This document shows, piece by piece, positions 8,123 to 17,065 of a stretch of 40,602 nucleotides of DNA. This DNA comes from Carboxylicivirga litoralis (GTDB lineage Bacteria > Bacteroidota > Bacteroidia > Bacteroidales > Marinilabiliaceae). The stretch covers positions 1-40,602 of the forward strand of contig NZ_JAFMVC010000031.1 of the NCBI RefSeq assembly GCF_025499605.1, given 5' to 3'. The notes beneath the pieces are model-generated. The model worked only from the letters and a program-made list of their open reading frames with translations, did no database searches and was not told the DNA's origin. Position numbers and translations under genes: made by a program. Numbering within the stretch: position 1 is the stretch's first letter; the number at the start of each line of letters is the position of its first letter.

Positions 8123-9344
8123 CAATCCATTTATTATAATAGTACCTGTCAAATAGGAAAGCAATCGTCAATCCATAACAAAAAATTTCATAATACACCT
8201 GCGTAACATTAGCCCACAAGTAGATGAGTATTCCAGCTAAACTTCCCCAAAAATGGGTTCTAACAGCTGTTCTATAAAAACGCCTTGCAATCATTAACCA
8301 AAACGAAAAAGCAATTATACTTCCTACGATACCGTATGAATATAGGTGAGCTAAATAACCAACATGAATTTGAGAACTTCGTCCAGCAATGGCTGCAATA
8401 ACTTCATCCGTCAAATGAACGCCTGATCCAAACCATGGATTTCTGTAGAAAAACTTATTAAAAATCTCAATAGCCAATAGGCGTGTTGAAGCAGAATCAG
8501 ATAAAACTCGTTCTCTAACATATGCCTCAAGGTCGAAATCTGAAAGATAAAGGCCTCCCACAAATACAACACCAACCAATGCAATAGCGCCTGTAATGAT
8601 CAATACGGACTGAACTTTACTTTTCCGTATTTCTATTAACGGCAAAAGAGCTACAAAATAGGCTAATTGGGCATATCGATAATTATTCCCAAATGGTACA
8701 ATGAAGGCAAACATTACTAGAAGAAGCAAATAGTATTTCTTTCGCCTAATTGCGTGTGAAGTAACAATGGCGACAATAGGCAAAAATGAAATTGTTTCCT
8801 GCAGATTATCTAAATAACCAAAAATAGACACCCGCCGAATTTCAAAACTATTTGTCAAAGCCCCCATCATGCGTGTGTACTCAACAACCTCACTCGGTGT
8901 AAGAAAAAATGGATCACCAATAAGTTGTATAACTGATACACCGCAAGCAACCGCAACCACTCCAATCAAAATCAGACGAACATGTCGAATCAGCGTATCT
9001 GGTATTTTATAATTATCTATAACATAAATAAAGGCAACAATATTAAAATAGGGGTTTACAAAAAAATCATGTACAAATCCTTTACGCTCCAAAGTTCTTT
9101 GATTAAGAATAATATCCCAACCCAGGTTATAGAGATAAACTCCTAAAGCAAAAATAAGTAAGACATCAATGGTAGAATACTTTACTCCTTTTCTTATCAT
9201 CAAAATAAAAGCCAAAATGGTAACAGTTGCACCATAAAGCTTATTAAATCCCATGTCAACAGTATGGTAGCTAACAAAGGCTACCAGAGGAGCAAAAGCC
9301 AACGCTATAAAATACAGGTATAAATAGCTGGTTATCTTATACAT
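8073..9344 (-). CDS. Putative O-antigen/capsule polymerase, Wzy-like
   Basis: A 423-residue polytopic membrane protein with roughly 10-12 hydrophobic segments and a large hydrophilic loop in the second half (about residues 270-330, from YVRERVLSDSASTRLLAIEI to HVGYLAHLYSYGIVG). That is the usual layout of Wzy and O-antigen ligase-type proteins. The loop pattern with NPWFGSGVH and a following H.GYLAHLYSYGI is the region where polymerases and ligases keep a catalytic loop and histidine. Position between the Wzc co-polymerase and the flippase fits a polymerase that joins repeat units in the periplasm. Its ATG overlaps the end of the wzc-like gene by 8 bases and its own end overlaps the flippase gene, so translation is probably coupled across all three. 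The alternative is a ligase; sequence alone does not separate them. Confidence 0.78.
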   Translation of the reverse strand: MYKITSYLYLYFIALAFAPLVAFVSYHTVDMGFNKLYGATVTILAFILMIRKGVKYSTIDVLLIFALGVYLYNLGWDIILNQRTLERKGFVHDFFVNPYFNIVAFIYVIDNYKIPDTLIRHVRLILIGVVAVACGVSVIQLIGDPFFLTPSEVVEYTRMMGALTNSFEIRRVSIFGYLDNLQETISFLPIVAIVTSHAIRRKKYYLLLLVMFAFIVPFGNNYRYAQLAYFVALLPLIEIRKSKVQSVLIITGAIALVGVVFVGGLYLSDFDLEAYVRERVLSDSASTRLLAIEIFNKFFYRNPWFGSGVHLTDEVIAAIAGRSSQIHVGYLAHLYSYGIVGSIIAFSFWLMIARRFYRTAVRTHFWGSLAGILIYLWANVTQVYYEIFCYGLTIAFLFDRYYYNKWIDENNKQVEEDNLQSSE

Positions 9345-11703
9345 TCTTTTTTTGGTTTTGCTTTAAATAATACGATGAATAATTGTAATATCTATTTCTG
9401 GATGCCTTAACACCATTAAGCAAAACCGTAACCTTTTTTCCTAGAGAATTTTCTAACTCATTTAACACCTCCGTAAACTCCTTCTTCAAAGTATAATTGA
9501 CTCGTAAGACAACCATAACTAAATCCGCCACTTGCCCTAGAGATAAACTCTCAGCTGTTACTGAGGTAGGAGCTGTATCTGCAATTATATAATCGTATTT
9601 CTTTCTTAACTCCTGAAGCATTTCCCGACATTCTTCTGATTCAACCAGTTCGGATGGATTTGGAGGTAAAGGTCCTGTAGAAATATAATGAACATTGCTT
9701 CCCTCACGAGTCTCAATAACTTCATCCAAATCAACCTGCGAGGATAAATATTCTGAAATACCATGTTTTTTACTTCCAAAAAAGTTGTGGCTTAAATCAC
9801 CTTTGCGTAAGTCAAAATCGAGAATAACCACCTTTTTACCTAAAGCACCTAGTGCATGGCCTAAATTATAGGAACAGAACGTTTTTCCTTCACCAGGCAT
9901 TGTCGAAGTAAACAAAATAATTCGGCCTTTTTTCTCATGCTGCCAAGTCCAAAAACCAAGATTTGTTCGCAATTTCCGAAATGCCTCTGCAGCTATAGGT
10001 TGGCTATCGTTTTCTTCAAATAGTCTTTTGTGTCCATTCGAACTTAAATAAATCTGTCCTAAAACTGGTGATTCAAATCCAAGCCGATAGTCATCAATAT
10101 CACTTACTTTTTCGAAATAGGCTTCATGTATTAGCATATAAACTGTTGAAACAAAAAGCCCTAGAAAAATCATTAATACGATATTTCGTGCTTCTTTTGG
10201 AGCTTTCATTTCTTCATATGCCGGATAATCAATTATTTCATAATCAGGCAGATTAGATGCCTTAGCAATTTGTGCTTCTGAACGCTTTTGAATCAAGAAT
10301 GTATAAATTTCATCGTTTAGGCGGAAATTGCGCTCAAAACTTGTCAGGTTACGTTGTGTTTCTGGTAAACTGTTTAATTCAGAGTTTAACGTTCTTAACT
10401 TTTGTTCTAATTGTTGCAAAGCTAAACGAGAAGCATCTAATTCATACTGAAGGTTAACTAAAATGGTATTTTTTAGGTTTGAAATTTGAAAATTAAGCTC
10501 TCTCAGCTGTGGGCTTTTTGCTTGTCGATTCTCCATTAAATGATTAACTCGTCCAATTAGATTAATGTATTCATTTAACAGGTCATTTAACACCTGATTA
10601 TTTAAATCGGATATTACGGTTACAGAATGCGCTGAAAAATCTTTATCATTCTGAAAGTTTTCATTCAGAAACTCCAAATTACTTATGTGCGCTTCCATTT
10701 GATCTTTCTCGGTATTAATCACCTGTAAATTATCGTAAATCTGCCCGGCTTTTAAACTCACATCCACAACTTGCCTGCGCGTTTTAAAATCCTGCAGCGA
10801 CTGCTCAGCCAAGCTTAATGAGTCGTACACCTCGTCTAATTGCTCATCAATAAAATCAATTGTTGAAAAGGCTATGTGATTTTTTCGTTGTAAATCATGT
10901 TCAATTATCGTCTCCACATATCTGTCTAAGAAATCCTTACCCTGCTGATAATTGTTAGCTACCAAGCTAATATTGACTGCTGTAGCATCTATCTGGGTAG
11001 CTTCAATCAGTAGATTATCTTTATAATCATTTACCAATTGACGGTTACTTCTGGATAAAAAATAATATTTCTTACCTATAAGCTTTTCTACATCAACACC
11101 ATCTTTTAGTAAAATTGTAAAATTAAAATTCTCATTTTCAACCGGATCACCAAAACGGTATGTATGGTGAAACTCCCAATCCAATACTTCCTGTTCATTT
11201 TTACCTGTCAAAAAGTTATGAAGAGGTGCTACCTCCACCTCACAACTTAGCGAATAAAGTTCTTTTGAAAGAATATCAATCTCTATTTCAACGCCTGTTA
11301 ACTGCAAATAGTTTTTATCTAATATTACCTGAAAAGGAGAAGAGGTATATAGATTTTGGTCGTAAAGCAATTTACGCTGGTAATAAAACACGCTAAAGTT
11401 TAATTTTTCAACTACCTTTTCCAACAAAGGGCGTGCATTCAATGATATTAAACTATTCTGAAAAGTATTCCGACCACTAAACAACTCCGATCCAGGCATA
11501 AAACTAGATGGGTCGACACTTTGTCGGCCATTTTCATGCACCACAACCTTTGACATGATATTGACCAAAGGCTCGGAAAATTTATTGTAAAAGACGCCTA
11601 TACAAACCGCAATTGCTACTGAAGCCAGATATAGTTTCCAGTATTTGGTAAGCTTGTTTACAATACTCTTCAGGTCATTTATTTGCTCGGTATCTGTGCT
11701 CAT
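9337..11703 (-). CDS. Polysaccharide co-polymerase with tyrosine autokinase domain, Wzc-like
   Basis: A 788-residue inner-membrane protein controlling chain length and export. The N-terminal Wzz domain has a first membrane helix (about residues 24-42, LYLASVAIAVCIGVFYNKF), a long periplasmic region rich in coiled coil (about 280-460), and a second helix near 505-525 (IVLMIFLGLFVSTVYMLIHE). The cytoplasmic kinase domain carries Walker A STMPGEGKTF (about 599-608), Walker A' VVILDFDLRKG (about 625-635) and Walker B YIIADTAP (about 704-711), the set of a bacterial tyrosine kinase. The tail RYYNYSSYY near the end is the tyrosine cluster that is autophosphorylated. Kinase and Wzz are fused, as usual in Bacteroidota. 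It starts 4 bases after the wza-like gene and overlaps the polymerase gene by 8 bases. Confidence 0.95.
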   Translation of the reverse strand: MSTDTEQINDLKSIVNKLTKYWKLYLASVAIAVCIGVFYNKFSEPLVNIMSKVVVHENGRQSVDPSSFMPGSELFSGRNTFQNSLISLNARPLLEKVVEKLNFSVFYYQRKLLYDQNLYTSSPFQVILDKNYLQLTGVEIEIDILSKELYSLSCEVEVAPLHNFLTGKNEQEVLDWEFHHTYRFGDPVENENFNFTILLKDGVDVEKLIGKKYYFLSRSNRQLVNDYKDNLLIEATQIDATAVNISLVANNYQQGKDFLDRYVETIIEHDLQRKNHIAFSTIDFIDEQLDEVYDSLSLAEQSLQDFKTRRQVVDVSLKAGQIYDNLQVINTEKDQMEAHISNLEFLNENFQNDKDFSAHSVTVISDLNNQVLNDLLNEYINLIGRVNHLMENRQAKSPQLRELNFQISNLKNTILVNLQYELDASRLALQQLEQKLRTLNSELNSLPETQRNLTSFERNFRLNDEIYTFLIQKRSEAQIAKASNLPDYEIIDYPAYEEMKAPKEARNIVLMIFLGLFVSTVYMLIHEAYFEKVSDIDDYRLGFESPVLGQIYLSSNGHKRLFEENDSQPIAAEAFRKLRTNLGFWTWQHEKKGRIILFTSTMPGEGKTFCSYNLGHALGALGKKVVILDFDLRKGDLSHNFFGSKKHGISEYLSSQVDLDEVIETREGSNVHYISTGPLPPNPSELVESEECREMLQELRKKYDYIIADTAPTSVTAESLSLGQVADLVMVVLRVNYTLKKEFTEVLNELENSLGKKVTVLLNGVKASRNRYYNYSSYYLKQNQKKNV

Positions 11704-11707
11704 ATAA

Positions 11708-12472
11708 TTATTTTACATATTCCATTACCAAAATAAATGTTGTTATTGAAGATAATAACAAAGCATATGGAAAGGTATCAATTCCCCACCTTCTTCTTCT
11801 TAATGGTTCAACATATACCACATCATTCGATCTCAAATTATAATATGGCGAATCAAAGATTTTCTCTGTAGTTAAATCAACAACAGCTTTAGTTGTATTG
11901 TTTTCGTGTTCTCTAATAATAACAACCTGCTTTCTATTACCAAATTCCTGAATATCTCCGGCCATTCCTAAGGCTTGTAATATATTAATATGGTCACTTG
12001 AGTAATAGTATCGGCCAGGTCTAGACACATAACCAATTAAGGTAATACTCTTATTGACAAAGTTTATTTTAACCGATGGCTGATATAAGTAATCCTCAAG
12101 CTGTTTCTCCATATAATCACCTGCTTCTTCAATACTAAGGCCTGATATCTTTACTTTCCCTATTACAGGTAGGTTAACATTACCATATTCATCAACTCTA
12201 TAGGAGATAATAGATAATCCCTCTGGTGTTGTTGTATTATAGAATCCACCCCGTTCGCGTTGTTGAAGAAAGTTTGAACCTTCACGATCGGTGCTTATTA
12301 CTTCGATGTAAACCTCATCAAAAGGTTGAATAATCTGTCTGCTTTTATGTATATTATACTCTGTATCAATATACTTATCTTCTATGTCATCTTGAAAATA
12401 CACCACCTCTTTTTGAGGAACACAAGCTATACTGCAAATGACAATAAAAAGGAAGGGAAAGATTCTTTGCAT
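11708..12472 (-). CDS. Polysaccharide export outer-membrane lipoprotein, Wza-like
   Basis: A 254-residue export lipoprotein. A short signal peptide ends in SIAC with the lipid-anchored Cys at residue 17, and CVPQKEVVYFQDD after it is typical of Bacteroidota Wza homologues. The poly_export domain follows (QIIQPFDEVYIEVISTD, then DEYGNVNLPVIGKVKISGLS and the QLEDYLYQPSV helix-strand). An SLBB-type domain comes next (ITLIGYVSRPGRYYYSSDHI, ILQALGMAGDI). A C-terminal hydrophobic helix (about 234-252) would cross the outer membrane. With the Wzc-like protein it forms the trans-envelope export channel. It is the first gene of the operon: the upstream gene ends in a strong terminator, so a promoter must lie in 12473-12611, though I could not find a clean TAnnTTTG box there. 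Confidence 0.93.
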   Translation of the reverse strand: MQRIFPFLFIVICSIACVPQKEVVYFQDDIEDKYIDTEYNIHKSRQIIQPFDEVYIEVISTDREGSNFLQQRERGGFYNTTTPEGLSIISYRVDEYGNVNLPVIGKVKISGLSIEEAGDYMEKQLEDYLYQPSVKINFVNKSITLIGYVSRPGRYYYSSDHINILQALGMAGDIQEFGNRKQVVIIREHENNTTKAVVDLTTEKIFDSPYYNLRSNDVVYVEPLRRRRWGIDTFPYALLLSSITTFILVMEYVK

Positions 12473-12611
12473 GTAATTGATTATTAATTTTTAGCCAGTA
12501 TCTAATTTAAAAACATTTCTGAGCATTAACTTCTTTATTTTATTAACTCCCTATATTACTTCACCAACAGTTCAAATACTTACATGAGTTATAATAAAGT
12601 CCCAGAAAAAT

Positions 12612-12634
12612 AACGGGGGCATTTAGCCCCCGTT
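12612..12634 (-). terminator. Rho-independent terminator of the T9SS beta-helix gene
   Basis: A perfect 9-bp GC-rich stem (AACGGGGGC / GCCCCCGTT) with a 5-base loop. On the minus strand it is followed by a T-rich run (ATTTTTCT). It lies 20 bases after the stop of the gene at 12655 and separates that gene from the polysaccharide operon. Confidence 0.9.
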
Positions 12635-12654
12635 AATCATTATTAGAAGTAACT

Positions 12655-15600
12655 TTAATGCTTAATGAGAACTTTTGCAACTTTATTTATACCTGTCTTA
12701 GTCGTATAGCTAATTATATATACACCATCAGGTAAATCTGATACCGGAATAAAATTAACACTACTATTCGCATTCAATGCTTTTACAAGTGTTCCTGTGG
12801 CATTAAATAAACGCACATTAGTAATGCCAATATTGCACTCTATTTCTGTATTGGCCGGAACGGGATAAAACATAACACTTTCCTCTTTTTGGTCATCAAA
12901 ACCCGTAGCCAATGTAAATTGAACATCAAGTACTACATCTTCTGTTAATCCTTGTATCAGATAAGTATAGGTGCCATCATCATTGTCATCAATGTCTGAA
13001 ACACGATCTTCTCCATCAAATGTTAGGCCTCCAACAACATTACCATTATCAGGAGTTATTGTCACTTCCAAACTTTCTCCATCAACAATCTGATATTCAC
13101 CCTCATGACTCACAGCACCTCCTGGTCCTGCAACGATAGTCACAATATTATAATGAATAAACTGAACTTCAAGTGTTGAAGTTTCTGTAACATTACTGAT
13201 TACATAATTATAACTACCATCATCGTTATTAACTATTCCGGATGTTACATCAACACCTTGCATCACCACACTACTTATTTTATAATTAGCATCTGGTATA
13301 ATCACCACTGTAAGCTCCTCACCTGCTAAAAGTTCATTATCGCCAAGTGGACTGACAGTACCACCTGTACCGGCACTAATCGTTACCACCTCAAACTTTG
13401 TAAATGCAATTTCTATATTAATATCTTCGGTATGCCCTTGGACCAGATAACTATAAACACCCGTATCTTCGGTTACATCACCCATCACATCATTGCCATT
13501 AGCTTGTATTTGAGTGAACTTGTATCCAAGATCAGGCGTAATATATAGTGTTAAATCCTCACTTTCGAATAGTTCTGTTACACCAATATTAGACACAGTG
13601 CCCCCCACGTTTGCACTAACAGTAATATTATGGAATAACTCAAAGGTCACATCAATCGTTAGATTCTCAGTTATACCTGATATAAGGTAAGTATAAGTAC
13701 CACCTTCATGTGTCACATCATTAATTGTTTCAACCGAAGCTTTTAAGAATGATTTTAGCTTATAGCTATTCTCTGGCGTTAAAACCAATTCAATAGTGTT
13801 ACCTTCAAGTATCTCCACTGTTCCTGAATGAGAAGCACTTCCTCCTGCTGAAAGATTGATAGTAACCGTATGAATTAATGCGAAATCCACTTCAATAGTA
13901 TGCGCTGAAGAAACAGCAGTTATACTAAAGGTATAAGTACCATCACCATTATCAGTAACATTATCAATTTGCTCCTCACCATCGAGCAATACACTTCGCA
14001 AGTCATATCCATTTGAAGGATCTAATTCAATACTAAAATCAAGTCCCTCATAAACAGAAGTTGTACCTTCCGGAGAAACATCACCCCCAACATCACCAGT
14101 TACATCAATATCATAGGCTGTTAATGAAACAAACTCAACTGCAATATCCATGTTACTCTGAACATTGTTTTCAATAAATGTGAATACTCCTGTGTTTTCC
14201 ACTAAGTCAGCCAATCTATCGTCACCATTTACTGTAAAAGTATAGATCTGATGATTTGCATCTGGCGTAAAGTCAACACTTACATTGCTTCCGGGATCAA
14301 CATCTATTGGTCCAGTTTCAGACACTGACCCATTCCCTATTGATGAAATAGTGGTTCTGAAATAAGGTAATTCATATGCTCCAATATCGATTCTTTCTTG
14401 AATTACACGATCATTATCTGCAAGATCATAATCACCTAAATTAAGACCAGTAATATCAGCTGTTCCTAAATCTGTTAAAGCACTACCTATTGCGTGCTGC
14501 CAATTAGCCTCTAAGTTTTGAGTTCTTTCTGTAGATGTTTCTCCTCGTCCTTTTACAGTTGAAGGCGAAATAAAATTAGGCCCATCCACTTCTGAATTGG
14601 TAAGGTTAAGACTTACCAATTCTGTACCTACAGTTAAATCTGTTAAGTTACCGATTGCGCAATTAGTATAAGTACCTCCTCCCGTCAGATGGACTTCATC
14701 AGTCGGACTTCCAATACAATAATTACCCCATATAACAACGTTTGTAAAACTAGCCCCTGTCTCAGAGTAAACGCCTCCAGCTACACTTTCAGATTGATTG
14801 TTAACTATAGTGCAATTAATCCAGATCCCGGCAGCATCAGCAAAAACCCCTCCACCATCAACACTTGCTGTATTATTTGCTATGAGGCAATTTTTATATA
14901 TACCCCCACTGGTATTGCCATTATCATTATCAAAATAAGTATAAATTGCACCGCCTTTTGTACTGCAACTATTGTTTATCATAGTGCACCCAACTATTTC
15001 ACCTGATGAGCTTCCAATTGCACCACCTACGTCCAAACTTCGGTTATTGTTAAATAAACAATTTTCTACTCTGGATCCATCCAAGTGTAAATAAATACCA
15101 CCACCAACTGCATCATCTCCATTGTACTCCCTGGCTGTATTATACCAAAATAGACAATTATTAAATTCGCCACCTCTATAAGCATATGCACCTGCTCCTC
15201 TATTAGCCGTATTATCAACAATCGTTAGGTTATTATAGGTACCGCCATTTCGTGTTTGAATACCTCCTCCTCTGGAATTACGCCCAGTACCATTCGCATA
15301 ACCATCAACAATAATTACATCAGATAAAACAGCTGTATTGTCGGTATAATCCTGACCATATACAACATGATATGCGTTATCACTCTCATCACCTTCTACT
15401 CCAATATCACCACTCAGCCTGGTCGCATTATCTTCGCCATAATCATAATTGGATCTATCATCAGGGTTATCTTCGCCATTAAAACCTCCAATAATAGAAA
15501 CTCCGTTACGCATTAAAAAACTTACACTACGCAAAGGATCATCCGTTGCATTATAATCAGGATGCTCAACATCGGTTGTATAGTATGATTCTGTTGGCTT

Positions 15601-15837
15601 ATAATCTCCAGAACCGACCCATACTTCACCTCCACCAGCATCATCTACAGCATTAATAGCAGCTTGCAGATCCGAAGTTGCGGAAGCCCATGAATCATGC
15701 GCATTTAGACTAGAAAAGGCAACTCCACCTGTAGCTGCAGTTTTCACATAAATACGCTCTTGAGCATTTATTAGCCCAACAATTAAAACACAAATGAGTA
15801 TAAGGTAGCCCTTCTTGTTTAGGTAAAGTTTTCTCAT
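12655..15837 (-). CDS. Secreted beta-helix protein with six InlB-like repeats and T9SS sorting domain
   Basis: About 1060 residues. I chose the start at 15837 (MRKLYLNKKGYLILICVLIV), which gives a normal signal peptide ending near INAQ; the frame opens 11 codons earlier. Residues about 30-490 are a right-handed parallel beta-helix with many NC.F/NNT..GGGIY turns, of the kind found in Bacteroidota proteins with polymorphic-outer-membrane/pectate-lyase-like repeats. Residues about 493-976 are six tandem 80-residue units, each with a GG.VS..G start, a TPD..Y middle and a GTY.Y.I.G.TE....V.F end, resembling divergent InlB B-repeats. The last about 80 residues form a type A sorting domain (VMFYPVPANTEIEC, LPDGVYIISYTTK, KVAKVLIKH). 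The protein should be exported by type IX secretion and attached to, or released from, the surface. No catalytic residues are evident; adhesion or matrix function is inferred. Confidence 0.88.
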   Translation of the reverse strand: MRKLYLNKKGYLILICVLIVGLINAQERIYVKTAATGGVAFSSLNAHDSWASATSDLQAAINAVDDAGGGEVWVGSGDYKPTESYYTTDVEHPDYNATDDPLRSVSFLMRNGVSIIGGFNGEDNPDDRSNYDYGEDNATRLSGDIGVEGDESDNAYHVVYGQDYTDNTAVLSDVIIVDGYANGTGRNSRGGGIQTRNGGTYNNLTIVDNTANRGAGAYAYRGGEFNNCLFWYNTAREYNGDDAVGGGIYLHLDGSRVENCLFNNNRSLDVGGAIGSSSGEIVGCTMINNSCSTKGGAIYTYFDNDNGNTSGGIYKNCLIANNTASVDGGGVFADAAGIWINCTIVNNQSESVAGGVYSETGASFTNVVIWGNYCIGSPTDEVHLTGGGTYTNCAIGNLTDLTVGTELVSLNLTNSEVDGPNFISPSTVKGRGETSTERTQNLEANWQHAIGSALTDLGTADITGLNLGDYDLADNDRVIQERIDIGAYELPYFRTTISSIGNGSVSETGPIDVDPGSNVSVDFTPDANHQIYTFTVNGDDRLADLVENTGVFTFIENNVQSNMDIAVEFVSLTAYDIDVTGDVGGDVSPEGTTSVYEGLDFSIELDPSNGYDLRSVLLDGEEQIDNVTDNGDGTYTFSITAVSSAHTIEVDFALIHTVTINLSAGGSASHSGTVEILEGNTIELVLTPENSYKLKSFLKASVETINDVTHEGGTYTYLISGITENLTIDVTFELFHNITVSANVGGTVSNIGVTELFESEDLTLYITPDLGYKFTQIQANGNDVMGDVTEDTGVYSYLVQGHTEDINIEIAFTKFEVVTISAGTGGTVSPLGDNELLAGEELTVVIIPDANYKISSVVMQGVDVTSGIVNNDDGSYNYVISNVTETSTLEVQFIHYNIVTIVAGPGGAVSHEGEYQIVDGESLEVTITPDNGNVVGGLTFDGEDRVSDIDDNDDGTYTYLIQGLTEDVVLDVQFTLATGFDDQKEESVMFYPVPANTEIECNIGITNVRLFNATGTLVKALNANSSVNFIPVSDLPDGVYIISYTTKTGINKVAKVLIKH
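12907..14360 (-). repeat. Six tandem about 240-bp coding repeats (InlB B-repeat-like)
   Basis: The 3' half of the beta-helix gene consists of six consecutive units of 79-83 codons. They begin at approximately RTTISSIGNGSVSETG, YDIDVTGDVGGDVSPEG, HTVTINLSAGGSASHSG, HNITVSANVGGTVSNIG, EVVTISAGTGGTVSPLG and NIVTIVAGPGGAVSHEG. Units are well diverged at DNA level, so this is an old duplication rather than a recent unstable array. Confidence 0.85.
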
Positions 15838-15987
15838 AGCAAATAATTTTAGGTTGATTTTGATATTCAATTTATGAGAAAAGAAATCGAGATGTGGGAA
15901 CTTTACACTAACGCGGTGAATTTGTTGGCAAACTGATGATTAGTTGTGAGAAATGTGTTTTTATAACTAAACAAATACAACAGTAGC

Positions 15988-16551
15988 TTAGTCGTGTATA
16001 ATATCACTAAGCACCTTATAATCAACCCTTACCTTACCACTTGAAATGTCTTTTAAGCGTTTCCTTAGAAACAGTCTACTAAAAGGATCAAGGTAATCTA
16101 CAAATAGTTTTCCTTCCAGATGATCGTATTCATGCTGAATAATACGGGCCGCCATGCCTTCAAAAAATTCAATTTTTGAGTTAAAATGCTCATCCTGATA
16201 GGATAATTTAATACGAGTAGGCCGCTTAACTCGTTTACTTATTAAAGGCAGACTTAAACAACCTTCGTTCATCCAAATTTTCTTGCCGGCTAACAGTTCT
16301 AATTGCGGATTGATAAAAACCTTCTTAAAACCCTTCAATTCAGGATATTCATCTTTAATTACATCGGCATCAATTACAAATACACGAAGGCTTTTCGCTA
16401 CTTGAGGTGCAGCTAATCCAATACCATCCGTACGATACATGGTAGCCCACATATCTTTAATCAATTGTTCCAAACCGGGGTAATCGATTGTTACTTTTTT
16501 TGCCTTCAATCGCAGAACCGGATGACCATATACAGCAACTGGTAAAATCAT
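15988..16551 (-). CDS. def: Peptide deformylase
   Basis: An iron-type peptide deformylase that removes the formyl group from the N-terminal methionine of new proteins, in the cytoplasm. All three family motifs are present, numbered from the chosen start: GIGLAAPQ (43-50), EGCLSLP (96-102, with the metal-binding Cys) and QHEYDHLEG (139-147, HEXXH with two metal-binding His and the catalytic Glu). The chosen start (MILPVAVYGHPVLR) gives 187 residues, the usual length; the frame extends 15 codons further into ruvX, but those residues do not fit the family. The start codon sits one base after the ruvX stop, so the two genes form an operon, a common pairing in Bacteroidota. Confidence 0.97.
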   Translation of the reverse strand: MILPVAVYGHPVLRLKAKKVTIDYPGLEQLIKDMWATMYRTDGIGLAAPQVAKSLRVFVIDADVIKDEYPELKGFKKVFINPQLELLAGKKIWMNEGCLSLPLISKRVKRPTRIKLSYQDEHFNSKIEFFEGMAARIIQHEYDHLEGKLFVDYLDPFSRLFLRKRLKDISSGKVRVDYKVLSDIIHD

Positions 16552-16552
16552 T

Positions 16553-16966
16553 TTAACGAATTTGCTCCATGTAGGTTTGCAAGATAATCGTAGCACTCAC
16601 TTTGTCCACCAAAGCTTTGTTTTGGCGTGCCTTTTTCTTTAGGCCCCCATCAATCATTGTTTGAAAAGCTAACTTAGATGTATATCGCTCGTCAACCCAC
16701 TCAATTGGCAATTGTGGAAAATTCTTTTTTAAACGATTAACAAAGGGCTTGATGTACTTCATCGATTCAGATTCCTGTCCATTGCTTTGCGTAGGATATC
16801 CTATTACTATCCGCTCCACTTCCTCTTGCTGCATATACTTTACCAGGTAATCATAAAGTTCATGCGAGGCGACAGTTTCCAGTCCGTTTGCAATTATTTG
16901 CAAAGGATCGCTTACCGCCAGCCCACTTTTTTTCCGTCCGTAATCAATTGCTAAGATTCGCCCCAC
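16553..16966 (-). CDS. ruvX: Holliday junction resolvase-like / pre-16S rRNA nuclease YqgF
   Basis: A 137-residue RNase H-fold nuclease of the RuvX/YqgF family. The first Asp motif ILAIDYGRKKSGLAVSDP (4-21) is typical, followed by IVIGYPTQSNGQES (53-66) and WVDERYTS (89-96), with a last conserved Asp in the ALVDKVSATIIL segment (118-129). Length is normal. In Escherichia coli the homologue processes the 5' end of 16S rRNA; a Holliday-junction role has also been proposed. It is first in a two-gene operon with peptide deformylase. A terminator for the previous gene lies just upstream (17005-17037), so its own promoter should lie within 16967-17004. Confidence 0.93.
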   Translation of the reverse strand: MGRILAIDYGRKKSGLAVSDPLQIIANGLETVASHELYDYLVKYMQQEEVERIVIGYPTQSNGQESESMKYIKPFVNRLKKNFPQLPIEWVDERYTSKLAFQTMIDGGLKKKARQNKALVDKVSATIILQTYMEQIR

Positions 16967-17004
16967 GTCTTTGTTTTGGGAGTAAAGTTAGTTTTTCTAT
17001 TGCC

Positions 17005-17037
17005 AAAAAAAAAGAAACCCTAAACTATTGGATTTCT
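17005..17037 (-). terminator. Terminator of the membrane-protein gene at 17066
   Basis: On the minus strand, AGAAATCC and GGGTTTCT form an 8-bp stem with one G-U pair and a 9-base loop. A run of nine T follows. It lies about 30 bases after the stop at 17066 and isolates ruvX-def from it. Confidence 0.8.
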
Positions 17038-17065
17038 CTTTTCATAATCGATTGACTGAAAATAT

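Noticed and set aside
12907-14360. CRISPR-like or satellite array
   Set aside because: The repeats are about 240 bp, in frame and diverged, and encode a protein domain.
14689-15006. 105-codon plus-strand frame
   Set aside because: Antisense to the beta-helix gene; its composition follows the codon pattern of the real gene on the other strand.
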